Positions 33,037 through 45,125 of a stretch of DNA of 64,000 bases are shown one piece after another (position 1 is the first letter of the stretch; every line of letters begins with the position of its first letter). A program made the position numbers and the translations under genes. The notes under the pieces were generated by a model, which made no database searches, was not told where the DNA came from, and was given only the letters and a program-made list of their open reading frames with translations. Source of the stretch: Ornithodoros turicata (Eukaryota > Arthropoda > Arachnida > Ixodida > Argasidae). Location: contig NW_026999293.1 of NCBI RefSeq assembly GCF_037126465.1, positions 124,001 through 188,000 on the forward strand, in the 5' to 3' direction.

Positions 33037-36000
33037 GAATTTCTCTCTTCAACTCCAAGGACATGGCTTCGACACCTGAATTTGATCTCAACATGGAAAG
33101 GTCGCCACAGTGGGAAGACGTCAGGAAGGAAATGCACGAAGCCATTGCGGCGAAAGACGAGGCTCGTGTTCTAAAGTGCCTGGATGCTGCACCTGCATTG
33201 AAACTGTGGTTGGATCCTGTCACAAAAAAGTCAGCTCGTTACAAAGCAGTCAAAGAGGCAGCCTTCAATATTCATGGCCTTTTAGTCTCGCGGGAATGTG
33301 GACTCAAGAACACCGAAGAATCTTCATGTTACTGGTACCTCTCACCCCTTATACAAGCTGAAATTCGTCGTCAACGATATTACACCACAGAATGCGAGGA
33401 CTCTTACATCGACTATTTGAAAAGCAAATCACTGAGCGTCACCAGATGTGATGACTTCGGTGTACGATTGGAGAAGATGTTTAAGCAGCTCTCCAATGAT
33501 GAAGTAAACAGTATTATTCTCAAAGTGGCTGCAAGAGCGCCACACCTGGAAATTAGGTTCGACTACAACAGTGAAAATGTTGAAGGGATCACGGGAAGCT
33601 GCAGTCGAGGCGTCGCCGGCCTTACTTTCTACAAAGAACAAAGAGTTTTCATCGGAGGCCGAGGTGAAGAAACCGAAGTCTGGGGAACACTTATTCACGA
33701 GTTATGTCATATGGCACTTTACCTCGTGTACAGGAATGATGGCAAGCCATATTACAGGGACGATAAGGAGCGGGAGAAGCAATACAGTGACATCATGAAT
33801 GACATAAAATCGAGGCAAGAAGATATGAACCTTCTCATCCAACAAGCTTTTATGGACAGAAATGAAGAAGAAGAGTTAATTGTACGGATTCCTCACGTTC
33901 TGGTTCAACATGGTTGCGACGAAGGTCATAGGATTCTGGAACGGGAAGTACCCGAACTACTCAATTTTTTCAAGGACCATGTCATCCGGGACGTGCAGGA
34001 ATACATTCACAGTGGAATCCCTTCAGCAGACGCAGAAAAGATCAAAGAAGAAAACGCTAGACTCCAAAGATCTTTCAACGTTGGCAAACTTGACGTCAAA
34101 TTCGAGAAACCATTAAAGAAGAGTATCTGGAAAGAAGGGCCGCTTCACGTACTTACCGGTCCAGAGCTGGGTCTTCTGGAAATAATGGTTCACAACGCTG
34201 TGAAATCTTCGGGCCAGCCATACTTGTTCTTCGAGACATCCCAGACGGACTGGACAGATGTGTTAGTGGTCTACAAATGTGCATTTGTGCTCGTGACGGT
34301 CCGTCCTAACACAAACTTCGGACGGGGCCTCAGATTTTTGAGTGAAGTGTCCAGTGTGACTGGAGTGAAAGTCATCTTGCTTGTGGAAGACAGTGGCAAG
34401 GATGACTTGTTGAAGCAAGTGGAAGAAGCACTTTTTGACAAGAAACCTTTAGTGTCTAACGTCCATGAAGCGAGTTTGGAGCATGTCGCGAATAGCTGCA
34501 AAGCAGAAGTCTTCAAAAAATCTCGCGTAGAACTTCAGGGCAGATATGTTTCTGGCTTTCCTGAAGCAATGAATATCGACACCTTCTTACGTTGTGTAGA
34601 CACTTCGGTTTTCCTAAAGCTGTGTGAATCACTGTACATTGATGTGGGACCTCCCCTTCATGAACTAGAAGAAAGTGTTAAGAACTGTTATGTGGAGCGA
34701 GTGTTTACAAGGGCTGTGAAAATTGACCTGAAAAAGTGCAGACTGGACGACAACAATGAGGCTTTCGCTCTTTTGGGGTGTCCGGATGATTGTGCTACAA
34801 AACTTGTACCTCAAGGTTATCAGGCAAAACATCAGGATAATTTAGAGAGTTTTGAAAAATTTGTGGTCCTTCAGGAGCCACGTGACTATGAAGCTCTCCT
34901 ACGAAATAATAACTACAGAGGGAAGGTGGTGCATCTGTTCCGGATCAGTGAATCTGGTGAGGGACTGGTGTGGATTAAATCAAATGGCCCTCTCAGTCAC
35001 CTTCCAATGACGGGAAGTGACGATTACACGACAGAGGCGTTGCTGAAAGTGTCTGAGAAGGTCGTCCTCGTCACTGGTGCACCTGGTATGGGAAAGAGTG
35101 TGTTGGCATCTCAGTTGTGTACAGGATTAAAAACTCGAAACAAGAAGCGATGGGTGCTCTACGTTGACCTTCCTCAGAGAATGGCATTGGTTAAAACTGC
35201 ATCGCCTAGTCTGGAATATCTAGCGGATATGTGCAAAGTAGGAAAAAATGGTCTGGAGTTCGCTTTGTTCGAAGGAAGCTTGATCAATGGAAGCCCTTTC
35301 GAGGTCGTCGTCATGTTGGATGGCGTCGATGAAGTCAATGAGAAATGTCGAGAGTGTGTGGTGGAACTTGTACAGTTTCTAGCTAAGAGAAAAGTTTACA
35401 AGGTGTACATTTTTACTCGCACTGTGTTTAAGCACCATGTACAAGATGCCTTGCACACAGTGTCATACGATCTCGTTCCTTTTTCTGATGAAAACCAGAA
35501 TGAATTCCTCACAAAATATAGGGCCCAAAGAGGAACTCCGGCCACCAGGAATGACGCATTTCTACAAAAATTCCAGCAACTGTACAGAATGTTGAAGGAG
35601 AAAAACAAGACAATCCTGGAAACCCCTCTCCTACTTCGTATGATGGCTCAGATGGAAAGCGGGGAAATTACGAAGTCGGACGATTTCTCTTCACTGCTTA
35701 ATATTGCTGACATTTCTGCTGGTGGAAGTATATACACTGTACACATCTACATGATGTTTGTCGAGTACAAGCACCTTGTGCACCGAAAAGAAAAAGTGAA
35801 GGAAAACATCTCCCTAAGTGCTGTGCGAGGGGACAACCATGACTTGAAGTCTTCATTCTACACAAACCATTGTCTCCTCGCTATGAAGTGTATATTTCAT
35901 TCTGATGACTTGAAAGCCTTATTGAATGAAGACGAATTAGAGCGGTTAGATCCCGAAGGGAATTTCATCACCGGCGTTGATTCTTTCAAAGAAGGTTTTG

Positions 36001-38900
36001 TGAATAGAATTAACGATGGAGGAATTCCCGAGTTCGTTCATAAGACTTTTGCCGAATTTTTCGCAGCTCACTACCTGTTGGAAAGGGCAAAAGGAATAAA
36101 AAAATCCGGGTTTACGGAAAACGTCGTCGGATTGTATGGTAAAGAAGACTACGAGGATGTAATGCTGTTGTTCGATGAACTGGCGTCGGCGTCCTATCCA
36201 CTTCACTCTGCTGTAATAAACAACGACGCTTCATATTTTGAGCAATGTGATATTCAAACAGAAGACATGCTCGTTGTCGATGAGATCAAAAGGACGCCAT
36301 GGCACGTAGCAGCCCTGCATTCCGATAAAGCAACATTGAAGATGCTTCCAATGGATGATGCACTAATCCAGAATGATTTGCTTAATATGTCACCGTTGGG
36401 GTACGTGGAACTCTTTTCCCCATTGATGAAAGTTTTGTTGATTGGGACTTCAGCTGTGAGAGACAGACTCGACGTATTATGCGCTCGATGCAGTGAGGAA
36501 GCAGTGAGACGTTCTACCCAAAATCTGCGCAGGTGTAAAACTTTCGAGCAAAAAAGACGTTTTCTAGAGCGAGCAATACTCACGGCTGTGATTGACGACC
36601 TACCAGGCGTTTTAGATGTGTATCTGAGCTATGCGTCTCCGAGAGAGAGTACACGAGAACTTGACAGAGACACCATGGACCAATTAGAATCACGCAAGAA
36701 ACGAAGCTCGACATGTTCTGCAGAGCCTCAGGCAATTGAAGATATCGATGATATCAGAGACGATGACAATAGAACTGTTCCTTTTTACGCAGAGTCGGAG
36801 GTTGTTTGTAAAATGCTCCTTCCTTACTGCGATATGAGAATTCTTGATAAGGATGGAAACACAATGTTGCACATTAGCGCGGAAGAAGGAAATCTGGAGA
36901 CAACACAGTTTCACCTCGCACATTTATCCGTTAACAATAGAAATGGACTCTTTCAAACTCCTTTACACTTGAGTGAAGATGCAGAGATTGTGAAGCTACT
37001 TCTTCCTCTTTGTCCCTCAGTGAATGTTCTCGATTATGAGCAACAAACTCCGATGGATATATGTGCAAAGAGAGATGATTTGGAGGTCATGAAGTTGTTA
37101 CTTCTTCGCACTCGGACATGTGACGCACATCACATGAGACTGAACACAACGCTTCATGAGGCTTCAGGATCTCATTCCCTTAAAGCTGTGACGTTTCTTC
37201 TACCTCACACAAATGTGCACATGCTTAACTACGTAGGAAAAACGTGCTTAGACGTTGCTTGGACAAGTTGGGTATATGAGTCGAGTTCGGATTTCGACGT
37301 TGTGAGGTGTCTCATCCCGCACTCGCTTGTGAACTCACCTGAAACGTCCGACTCATCACCGTTGTACGTCTGGGCGAAACGTGGTGGAACGAAAGTGATG
37401 CAAACTCTATGGCCTTATTTGCGACACAGTGACCCTAGGCATGCACAGAGGATCAGCAGAAGATATGTGGATGTGGACGTGAATTGGGATTTCCAAAAAG
37501 AAATTTATTGTCTGAAACTTCTCTTCCTCCATTTAGATGACATCGCTGATGATCGTTATAGCCGTAAACTGCTACATTATATGGCCAAGGACAAGCTAAG
37601 TAGGATAGAAGAAGTAAATTACATTAAGTACGTGAAGATGTTACTGCCGCATTTAAATATCAGTGAGCAGGATTATGTAGAACGTGGAGTAAAAAATGAG
37701 GACATCGTTACCTTATATCGGAGATGGTCGGACACGAATAACACCGATGATCCCCACATTGACGATGTGGACACGGAAATGGTCGACGACGATGGCAATA
37801 CGAAGTTCCTAATAGAAGCAGAGGAAGGTAATGTGGAAGCTGTGGAACTTCACCTCTCACATTCATCCGTGTGCTTTACAGATGAAAAAGAGAACACTGC
37901 ATTGCACTTGAGCGCGTTCAACGGACACACAAATGTGGTGAAGTTTCTCATTCCTTTCTATACATCAGTGGACATGATCAATGTGCTTCGGAAAACGCCC
38001 ATGCATGTGTGCGCCTCAAATGGACATCTGGACGTTGTAAAGTTATTATTACTCCGCTCTGGAATGAGTTTCCGTGACAAGAATGGAAGGACGCCTCTTC
38101 ACTTGGCCTGTGAAAGTGATGCCGTTGACATCGTGAACTTCCTTCTTCCGCACTCATTCCCTAATATGCACGACATATACGGTAGCACATCCTGCGCTCT
38201 TTCCGCTAGAAGAAGGAAAATGAATGTTCTGAGATGCCTCATCCCACACTCTCTTAACTGTCCTGATTGCACGGGCGATTCACCAACGCACATCTGTGCA
38301 GGTCATTATATGAGCGAAGAACTGGTGACATTATTGCCATATTCTAGTGATCATGAAACTGCGACTTTATTGACGCCTCCCATGTTGTCATTTTATGAGG
38401 CCGCTATGAGTACGGGAGCTACGCGTTGTCTGAAACTTATGTTACTCCACTCAGATGTCTGGGTAGTAGATCGGTGTTTCCTTGAAACACTCGACTACGA
38501 CTCTTACAGTGATGTATTCTGGAATCTAGAAGATACTTGCATTGAAGAGTCTGATACAGAGAGTGATCTATTCTCGAGTCTAGAAGAGACTTCCATTGAA
38601 GAGTCTGATGCAGAGAGTGATCTATTCCCGAGTCTAGAAGAGACTTCCATTGAAGAGTCTGATGCAGAGAGTGATCTATTCTCGAGTCTAGAAGAGACTT
38701 CCATTGAAGAGTCTGATGCAGAGAGTGATCTATTCTCGAGTCTAGAAGAGACTAACAGAATCCTGAATTATATTTCTCTCTTGCTTCCTCATACAAAAGT
38801 TTTTGCTACGCACCGTAAAGACAGAAAGCTATTAAAAGAACACATCCGAAGTAGTCAAGATCCCAGATTGGTTAAATTCCTTCTGAAATGGCTTGCTTGA
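33037..38900 (+). CDS. NLR2: zincin-NACHT-ankyrin protein, paralogue of NLR1
   Basis: An open frame of about 1,953 codons from a conserved phase-1 acceptor (AAAATTACAG at 33027-33036) to TGA at 38898. ATG at 33063 (residue 1 below) may start translation if nothing is spliced on. Same order as NLR1: ankyrin-like start; zincin-type HELCH at 212-216; NACHT with Walker A GAPGMGKS at 672-679, Walker B LDGVDE at 752-757 and EFVHKTFAEFF; then ankyrin repeats (TALHLSAFNGHTNVVKFLI, TPLHLACESDAVDIVNFLL). Similarity to NLR1 is strong along the whole length. Differences: a shorter loop near 1120-1160, one copy of the NLR1 78-bp duplication, an acidic 18-residue repeat near the C-terminus and an earlier stop. 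The intact catalytic motifs suggest a functional gene. Likely role, by inference: NTP-switched cytosolic sensor. Confidence 0.87.
38511..38757 (+). repeat. 54-bp coding minisatellite in NLR2
   Basis: The 18-residue unit DLFSSLEETSIEESDAES starts at 38565, 38619, 38673 and 38727 (the last partial), after a diverged unit at 38511 (DVFWNLEDTCIEESDTES). The later units are nearly identical at base level, so the expansion is recent and in frame. NLR1 has a single unrepeated equivalent (ESDPFWRPTETE). The array is very acidic and likely disordered. Confidence 0.92.
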
Positions 38901-38986
38901 GTGACATTCATTCATGATGCTGACAATTGTTGGCACTGAGTGGCACCGAGCTCACCATACTTTCAGTCTCTGCCTCAAATGTAACC

Positions 38987-38992
38987 AATAAA
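38987..38992 (+). terminator. candidate polyadenylation signal of NLR2 (p53-type 3'UTR)
   Basis: AATAAA 87 bp after the NLR2 stop codon, in the same AACCAATAAACCCCAACAAT context as the p53-like gene. NLR2 therefore probably uses a 3' end derived from the p53 neighbourhood. Confidence 0.55.
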
Positions 38993-39125
38993 CCCCAACA
39001 ATATTGCATACCTTCCATTTATGATGTGTTATTCAGGTACACAGGTTGCACTCCCTTTTACTGCTTTTCGGGGTATGCTGCCTTTCATAGTTCGTAATCC
39101 GTCTTTTGTTGTCCAAGTTCGGTGG

Positions 39126-39378
39126 TGGTGGTGGTGATGGTGAAAGGGCTTGTCGTTGTCGGCCTCACGTATGTGGGCAACGTCACGACTGATGCCCTGG
39201 GGAAATGTGCGTCCTGGGCCGACTTCTAGGGGAACTGTGCCGACATATGTCTGAAAGCGTCTGAGGAAAACCCAGGAAAAACCCCAGACAGCACAGCCGG
39301 CACCGGGATTCGAACCCGGGTACCTCCCAGTCTCGACGTGACATGGCCAGCACGCTAACCACTGAGCCACGGGAGCTG
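39126..39378 (-). mobile_element. full-length tRNA-headed SINE (Ruka-like)
   Basis: On the minus strand: a tRNA-like head with a GGTTCGAATCCC box B (complement of GGGATTCGAACC, near 39306-39317), a body and a CCACCA-rich tail. Flanked by a 15-bp direct repeat, GTCCAAGTTCGGTGG, at 39111-39125 and 39379-39393. The paralogous site near 23683-23697 is empty. The resemblance to the tick Ruka SINE is from memory. Confidence 0.88.
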
Positions 39379-39448
39379 GTCCAAGTTCGGTGGGTGACGA
39401 ACTCAGCAGAAGCCGAGCGAATGGACAGAAGCGGTTTTGGTGGGCCGG

Positions 39449-40965
39449 TTCTTCTTCTTCAACCACAAAGGAAATGGCCCTTAGCCACACAGGGCGATTG
39501 GCCAGGAGTATGAGAGGGGGGATGATAGTTCCAGGGGGACGGGCGGTCGTCATAGAGATGGGGATGGTGGTGGCGGTTAGGTGGTCAGGCTACTCGGGCC
39601 GAGCGACTCAAAAGCGGCCGCAGGTAGATAAGAAGGCAGCGACGCTGGACGCCACTTCGGGGATCCATATCACCGTGTGTGAGGCTCCGAAGGAGAGTAA
39701 GGACGAGGAAAGAGGGATGCCTTGTCTGGTGAAGGGCAGGGTGAAATGGTTGCGGCGGGACCTGTCGTACAGGCGACAGTGCAGCAGCAGATGCTCAGTG
39801 GTCTCGACCTGCCCGCAGTGTGGGCACGCTGGCGATGGATGGGTACCCGCGCGGGGAAGGTAAAAGTTTAGAGGCAAGGCGTGGCATCGAAGGCGCGTCA
39901 GCAGGACTTCAACACGGCGCGAATGGCAGCGGTCAGTGTGCCACGAGAAGGAAAGGTGATCGTAACGGTGGTCAGGCAAGCGGCGTCCAGACAGCTCCAG
40001 CAGCCTCCCATATCTGGCCCGAGTTACTGCGGGCAGTGGAGGTAACAGGTCGATGAGGGCCCAGCGAGGGATGCCTTGGCCAGGTTATCAGCCAACTCGT
40101 TGACAGAGAGGCCACGATGTCCTGGAATCCACGTCGAGACGACGTCCGTGATATGACTCGGAGTAAGGGACAGGAAGGTCTTCCAGGCGTCGGCAGAGGG
40201 GTCCGACAGAGCTGCGATGACAGATAGAGAGTCTGACAGGGACAGAACCTTGCAGAACTGAGGAGGGACCATGCGGAGAGCCAGTATCATGACGAGGAGC
40301 TCGCTCTCAAATACTGGAGTGAAGTCCGGGAGGCGAATCGGGAAGTGCGCATCCAGCTGCGGGAAGACAATTCCAGCACCCGCCAGCGGCGGACACGGGG
40401 GCATCTGTGGCAACAACCAAGTGAGAGTGGAACCGGCTGACGTGGTCCGTGAGGAGGGCCTCGAGCCTGGCCGGAGGAGCTAGGACACGTCCAGGGAGGA
40501 AAGCTTCGGCGATCAGCAGAGACAGGTCCCTCAGCGGGCAGGTGGGTGGGGCCAGATCAGACAGCGATAGGGTGCCAAAAAGGAGTCGACGAATACAAGT
40601 TGGGGTGTGTTGGACCTGCGCCACCGCCGAGAGACCCACCGAGTCACGTTCCTGAGGGACTCATTGTGTCTGAACGCCAGAGGGCTCTGGCAGAGGGAAA
40701 GGAAGCAGTTCACTGACAGCAGGCGAAACCGGGTCTTGAGGGGAGGGATAAGAGCTTCGGCATAAAGCGCCTGATTGGCTGCATATTTAGGGAGACCCAA
40801 GCATAGGCGCAAAGCTTTCGTCTCGATAACAAAGAGCCTGTTCAGGCAGTAGTCCGGGAGGTGGGAGAACAGAAAGCACCTAAACTCCAGAATGGGCCGC
40901 ACATAACACTTGTAGAGGAAGGGTAATGCGGGGGCTGGAGCAGCATAGCTGGGCGGCCTCACTCT
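39449..40965 (-). mobile_element. I/R1-like LINE, 5'-truncated (RT thumb, RNase H, 3' end)
   Basis: Minus strand, read from the right. The RT thumb carries FLYKCYVRPILEF and IETKALRLCLGLPKYAANQA (about 40910-40760). RNase H follows with DAHFPIRLPDFTPVFESELL and the HRGLSVNELADNLAKAS motif (40350-40050). A C-terminal CPHCGQVETTEHLLLHC finger lies near 39820-39770. The 3'UTR and GAA tail are shared with the copy at 23754 at the same target site, so both descend from one insertion. Frameshifts split the frames; dead copy. Confidence 0.87.
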
Positions 40966-41350
40966 TGAGGACTCTCATGAGGACGCCTCACCCTCACCTC
41001 ACGACGATGAGGTGAGGGTGAGTGAGGCCAGACCACGCTGAAAGTTCCTCATGAGGACAGTCGTGAGGCATTGTCCCTCATGAGGCCCACCGTGAGGGCC
41101 CTCATGAGGGCAGTCGTCGTAAGGCCATCAATACGTGAGGGTACAACGTATTCCGTGAGGAGCCTCACATATGAGGCCGTGAGGCCCTTTGTGAGGAGCC
41201 CCACCGATGAGGCCGTGAGGCCCTTTGTGAGGAGCCCCACCGATGAGGCCGTGAGGCCCTTTGTGAGGAACCTCACGGTTGAGGCAGTGAGGCCCTTTGT
41301 GAGGAGCCTCACGGATGAGGTCATGGGTCCATTCGTGAAGAGCCTTACGA
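40966..41350. repeat. GAGG/CCTC-rich repeats with a 36-bp tandem array
   Basis: A hairpin-forming CCTCACCCTCACCTCA...TGAGGTGAGGGTGAG stretch (about 40986-41025) is followed by units of GTGAGGCCCTTTGTGAGGAG plus CC(C/T)CAC(C/G)GATGAGGC, 36 bp each, repeated about four times at 41170-41330. The array is open in several frames but is not a gene. Confidence 0.85.
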
Positions 41351-41759
41351 ATGAAGGGGAAGCCGCTGTATCCCCTCGCTTGGAGAAGGTGTGCGGCAGA
41401 TGACATCACTCTGCGCGAAGGGCCAATGGGAATTTGAAGATCCTCGAGGATCGCCATGTTCCGTTCTTAGGTTTCATTCCTCCATATACAGGGTGGTCCA
41501 CCAACCATGATAGAAATTCATAGTAAAAGACGTTGGCCCGGGAGGGACATGCGGTCAAGGGATTTTTTTTTCTGCCAATAACTGTTGCCACATATTGGTA
41601 ACATTTTTATTTCATTTTAATTGACGGAAAGTTAATTTCTTGAATTGAACTCCGAAATTTTCTAAGGCAACTAAGGAAATGGGTTCCCCGTGGTCTTTTT
41701 TCTCGGTATAGCACAGAATCCCACTCGTAACGCAATGGCAATTGCCAAAATAAATTCTC

Positions 41760-42440
41760 AGGCCTGCCGCCATTACTCGGTATTCAAAATAACTAAAGCG
41801 ATTTTGGGGTAAAATAAAGATTTATTTGATACAAAGCACTAATTCAAAGATCTGATACATGGGTGCACTGTGCGTACAAACCCCACTTCGTTGCTGACAC
41901 ACTGGGACAAAGTTCGAACATGAAGCAGAACGAACACACCGTTCAACTCCTAATACCGAGCCAGTCTCATGAATGCGTACCATTTCATGATGACCATCTT
42001 TCGCTGCTTGCGGTGCATCCATTATAGCGAAGCGAAAAGCGCTTGTGTGGCACGTAATCCTGTCTTTGTTGACAGTCCTCGAAATCCAACGGTGCCCGAA
42101 CTTGTTCTTCACGCTCCAACTCATGAAGCATCCTGGTACCGCAGTTGACAAATTGTTCGTGGGATAATGTAGTTGTGTCAAGAAACAGCACAACACGCGT
42201 AGACTCACAATAACGCACGAATAAACCCGCCAACGTATTTCTGCAAACTGTTCTGTCGATTGACACCACCGAACACAGGAGGACGACATGCACGCCATGC
42301 TATTTCGAAACTATACTGAAACGGCCGAGACGCTGTACGCACATGCGCGCGTACAAAATGCGATTTCATAACGTTCTCGACGAATAGGAGCACGCGCACA
42401 GTCTAGGTCAATGGGCTTGCAACATGGCGTATGGGCTCAG
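41760..42440 (-). repeat. dispersed repeat family A, copy 4 (block D')
   Basis: Near-identical to 28715-29400, starting GCCTGCCGCCATTACTCGG. It lacks the left third of the repeat, which is replaced by the 36-bp array and unrelated sequence. Confidence 0.8.
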
Positions 42441-43814
42441 TGGTACATACTCTACAGCCGCGTGCGCGGGTACCTGAGGAGGACTGGTTTAACCGTCTCG
42501 CTGCATGTTCTCACCACGACCGTGGTTTTCACAGTTTGCACGATTAGCGTGTTTTGTTTTTTAGCGTATAGATAAGCTTTTGTAACCGCTCCGAAACCAT
42601 TTTTGATGGAAAAAAGAAAACAGAGCCAACGGCAACCAGCGGCACACAATTGTCAACTGTATGTCGTACGCTTTCGATAACATGGGGTTTACAGCAATTA
42701 ACCCTATAAAAAAATATCACAAGATCCCATAGGATTCTTTAATGAGACCAAATTGGTTTGTATTGGACCATTCATGACCCCAATGGGTATTTACGTGTCG
42801 CCATTGAAGGGTTGAGGTGGGTCCGTATGTGAGCCCGTTAGGTCACATAGCTCCCCTATTCAATATCATAAGGGCTCTGCGTACGAGGTTACGGGGACCC
42901 AATTGGTGGATGCAGAGTGGTTGCGTGTGATCTAATGGTACACATATTCTCACTGTATGTGACCTGTGGGATGGAATTTGTGGCCGAAGAGTGGTCGCGT
43001 GAGAACTGATCTTACGCATTCTCGATTATGCCCAAACTGCATGACAGCCGTAGATCCACTTGAAAAAAATAAGGAAAAAATTGTGGCTCTATGTCGCAAC
43101 TACAACGTGGATATAACTATGGTCACGGGGGATGCCACAGAACGTTTTTAAAGTTTGTGTGCACTTCAACGTGCGCGAAATCTCGCAAACCAAAGACTAT
43201 ATATAATGAACGACTAGCTTTCGGAGCAATTGCCATCTCGTGCCATGCCACCAAATTGCTCGCCTCTCTGTATTAGATCCAACCTGATGTGACACCTGGT
43301 TGTTTGGAAGATTAGCACAAAACCAAAATAATAAGACCGCTGTTATCACAGAGGTTGAAAGAAAAATATTCCACGAATAACCTAAACATGTTTATTACAT
43401 CGTCACTAAACAACTCTGACATTAGATATGCTCTTTATGCACAACATAGGTACTTAACTTTTGTGAAAATCCTGTACTTATAAACATTCAAAATGAAAAT
43501 GGGAGGACAGCTGTTTCGGCCTTCTTGGGCCTCATCAGCAGTACGCAGGCAGGCAACGTTTGAGAGAGGGGGGTGGGGTGATGTAGGGGGAAGGTGCGGT
43601 CAGCCTACTCTGAAGTGGCGGCTCGGTGCACCCAGGGGAGGGAGAAGAGAGGAGAGATGATGGTGGCACAGGAGAGGAAGCGGGCGTGCTAACCCTCTTG
43701 CTCTGGGATTTGGGTAGTCCAAGAAGACTACCCACCACAGAAAACATGCGAGCATCCCTATGTAGTCTTCATTGGGAAGCTCCTTGTACCACGGTAACCG
43801 CCAGGATTATTGGC

Positions 43815-44217
43815 GAACCAATTTCCGAAGAACAAGGCTCGAAAGAAGGGTTTTGCGCAAATGTTCACTGCAGGCAAAACGAGAGGACGCCAAACAAAGA
43901 GACGCCAAACAATTTTTAACGTACACATACAAGAAAGCCTCCAGGAGATATATCTGAACCCTTGCATTTGCCCCAGCATTCTATTTTCTGACCACACCAG
44001 CTACTGTCTCTGATGCTGAAAGAAATCTCAGCACAATGAAACTGACCGATCAAGAATATCCTGCGCTCAATTAACCATAAGAGATGTCAGGCTTTCTGAG
44101 TTCGTAGTCAACCGAAAACATGATTATCATATCTCTGGACTATGACGCATTGATTAACCAACTTGCGAAGAACAAGGCTCGAAAGAAGGGTCTTGCGCAA
44201 AGGTTCACTGCAGGCCT
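43815..44217 (+). pseudogene. hAT transposase C-terminal remnant between direct repeats
   Basis: Frame-shifted remnants read ATVSDAERNLSTMKLTDQEY (about 44004-44064), then ISLDYDALINQLAKNKARKK near 44135-44190. This matches the hAT C-terminal dimerisation region (SxERxFSxLKLIK ... LDYDxLIDxFAxxKARK). The 64-bp segment CGAAGAACAAGGCTCGAAAG...TTCACTGCAGGC occurs at both ends (43815-43878 and 44155-44217). The left block has only one of these segments, so the interior was lost there or gained here. Confidence 0.65.
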
Positions 44218-45125
44218 ATGTATGCATAATATAAACCCTATATAAATATCGTATTCCAGCTTCTGCGCTGTAAGTGAATCCGGACATATGTTCGGAGGGG
44301 ACCACGCTCTTTGTTGCTACAGCCCTGGGAGCCGAGTGCCTTTCGAGCTAGAATCAAGTCTTTTGGTCTAGGCTGCCTCCGTGTCTATGAAAATAAAGCT
44401 CAAATTGAAATCCATAAACGAGAAGGCGCTATTCGTTCTGGCTACATACATGCAGGACCAAGCCGTTACATAAACTTGAAACTGACACATTAAGCGGACT
44501 TGGTAAGCGCCATTCATTCCACCTTTCTCACCCTATGACCTTGTTCAAAATGCGGGAGAGGAAGACCCGGCCTTTGTGGTCGCCCGCCTTTCGGTGCATA
44601 TGAGCATTCGGATGTTCTGGACGTTTGATGCTTATGAGCGGGTTCTCCCCTCCTGCTCATTTCCACCAAACTCTCAAAACCACCAACTTTTTTTCGGTGC
44701 ATATGAGCGTTTGGAGGTTATGAGCATTTGGTGCATATGAGGCACACTGCACCGCAACGTTTGAGAGGATGGCGTCAGAGGGTCACGTAGCACGTGATGC
44801 CTTTCATCAGGGTGTCCTAAGACACCTCTGAAAGCCCAGTGCAAAGTCAGTCAAGTGTATAATCAGGGATGGGACACTCCCATTGATCGCAATGGGGACG
44901 TTATTAGGGCAGCAGCAGCACCAAATCCCACCCCAGTGGTTGCAAGACCAATTCTGTGCGTGCGCATCCGCTATGATTGGATAAGGCGGCGTGTACCGCA
45001 TCTGTCCGCGGACGCTGTTTTTCATGCTTATCCAACATGGCGGAACGCTCTGCGTGCTTTCAGGTGGTACGGTGCTGTGCCTTTCGTTCATTATTCTACT
45101 GGTTTACGAGGCGGACGTCAATATA

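Larger units (their letters stand above)
38955..45124. repeat. segmental duplication block D' (right copy)
   Basis: Starts four bases after the GAGCTC that ends NLR similarity, with the same CTTTCAGTCTCTG found after the p53 stop codon. It runs to GTCAATAT at 45124, where an LTR begins. Relative to block D it has an extra SINE (39126-39378), lacks the truncated SINE, keeps a different part of the LINE, has a 36-bp repeat array instead of 25.6-28.7 kb, and contains a longer hAT remnant. Confidence 0.75.

Noticed and set aside
41049..41457. Repetitive frames on both strands (VRPFVRSPTDEA-type)
   Set aside because: A by-product of a 36-bp GC-rich tandem array that is open in several frames.
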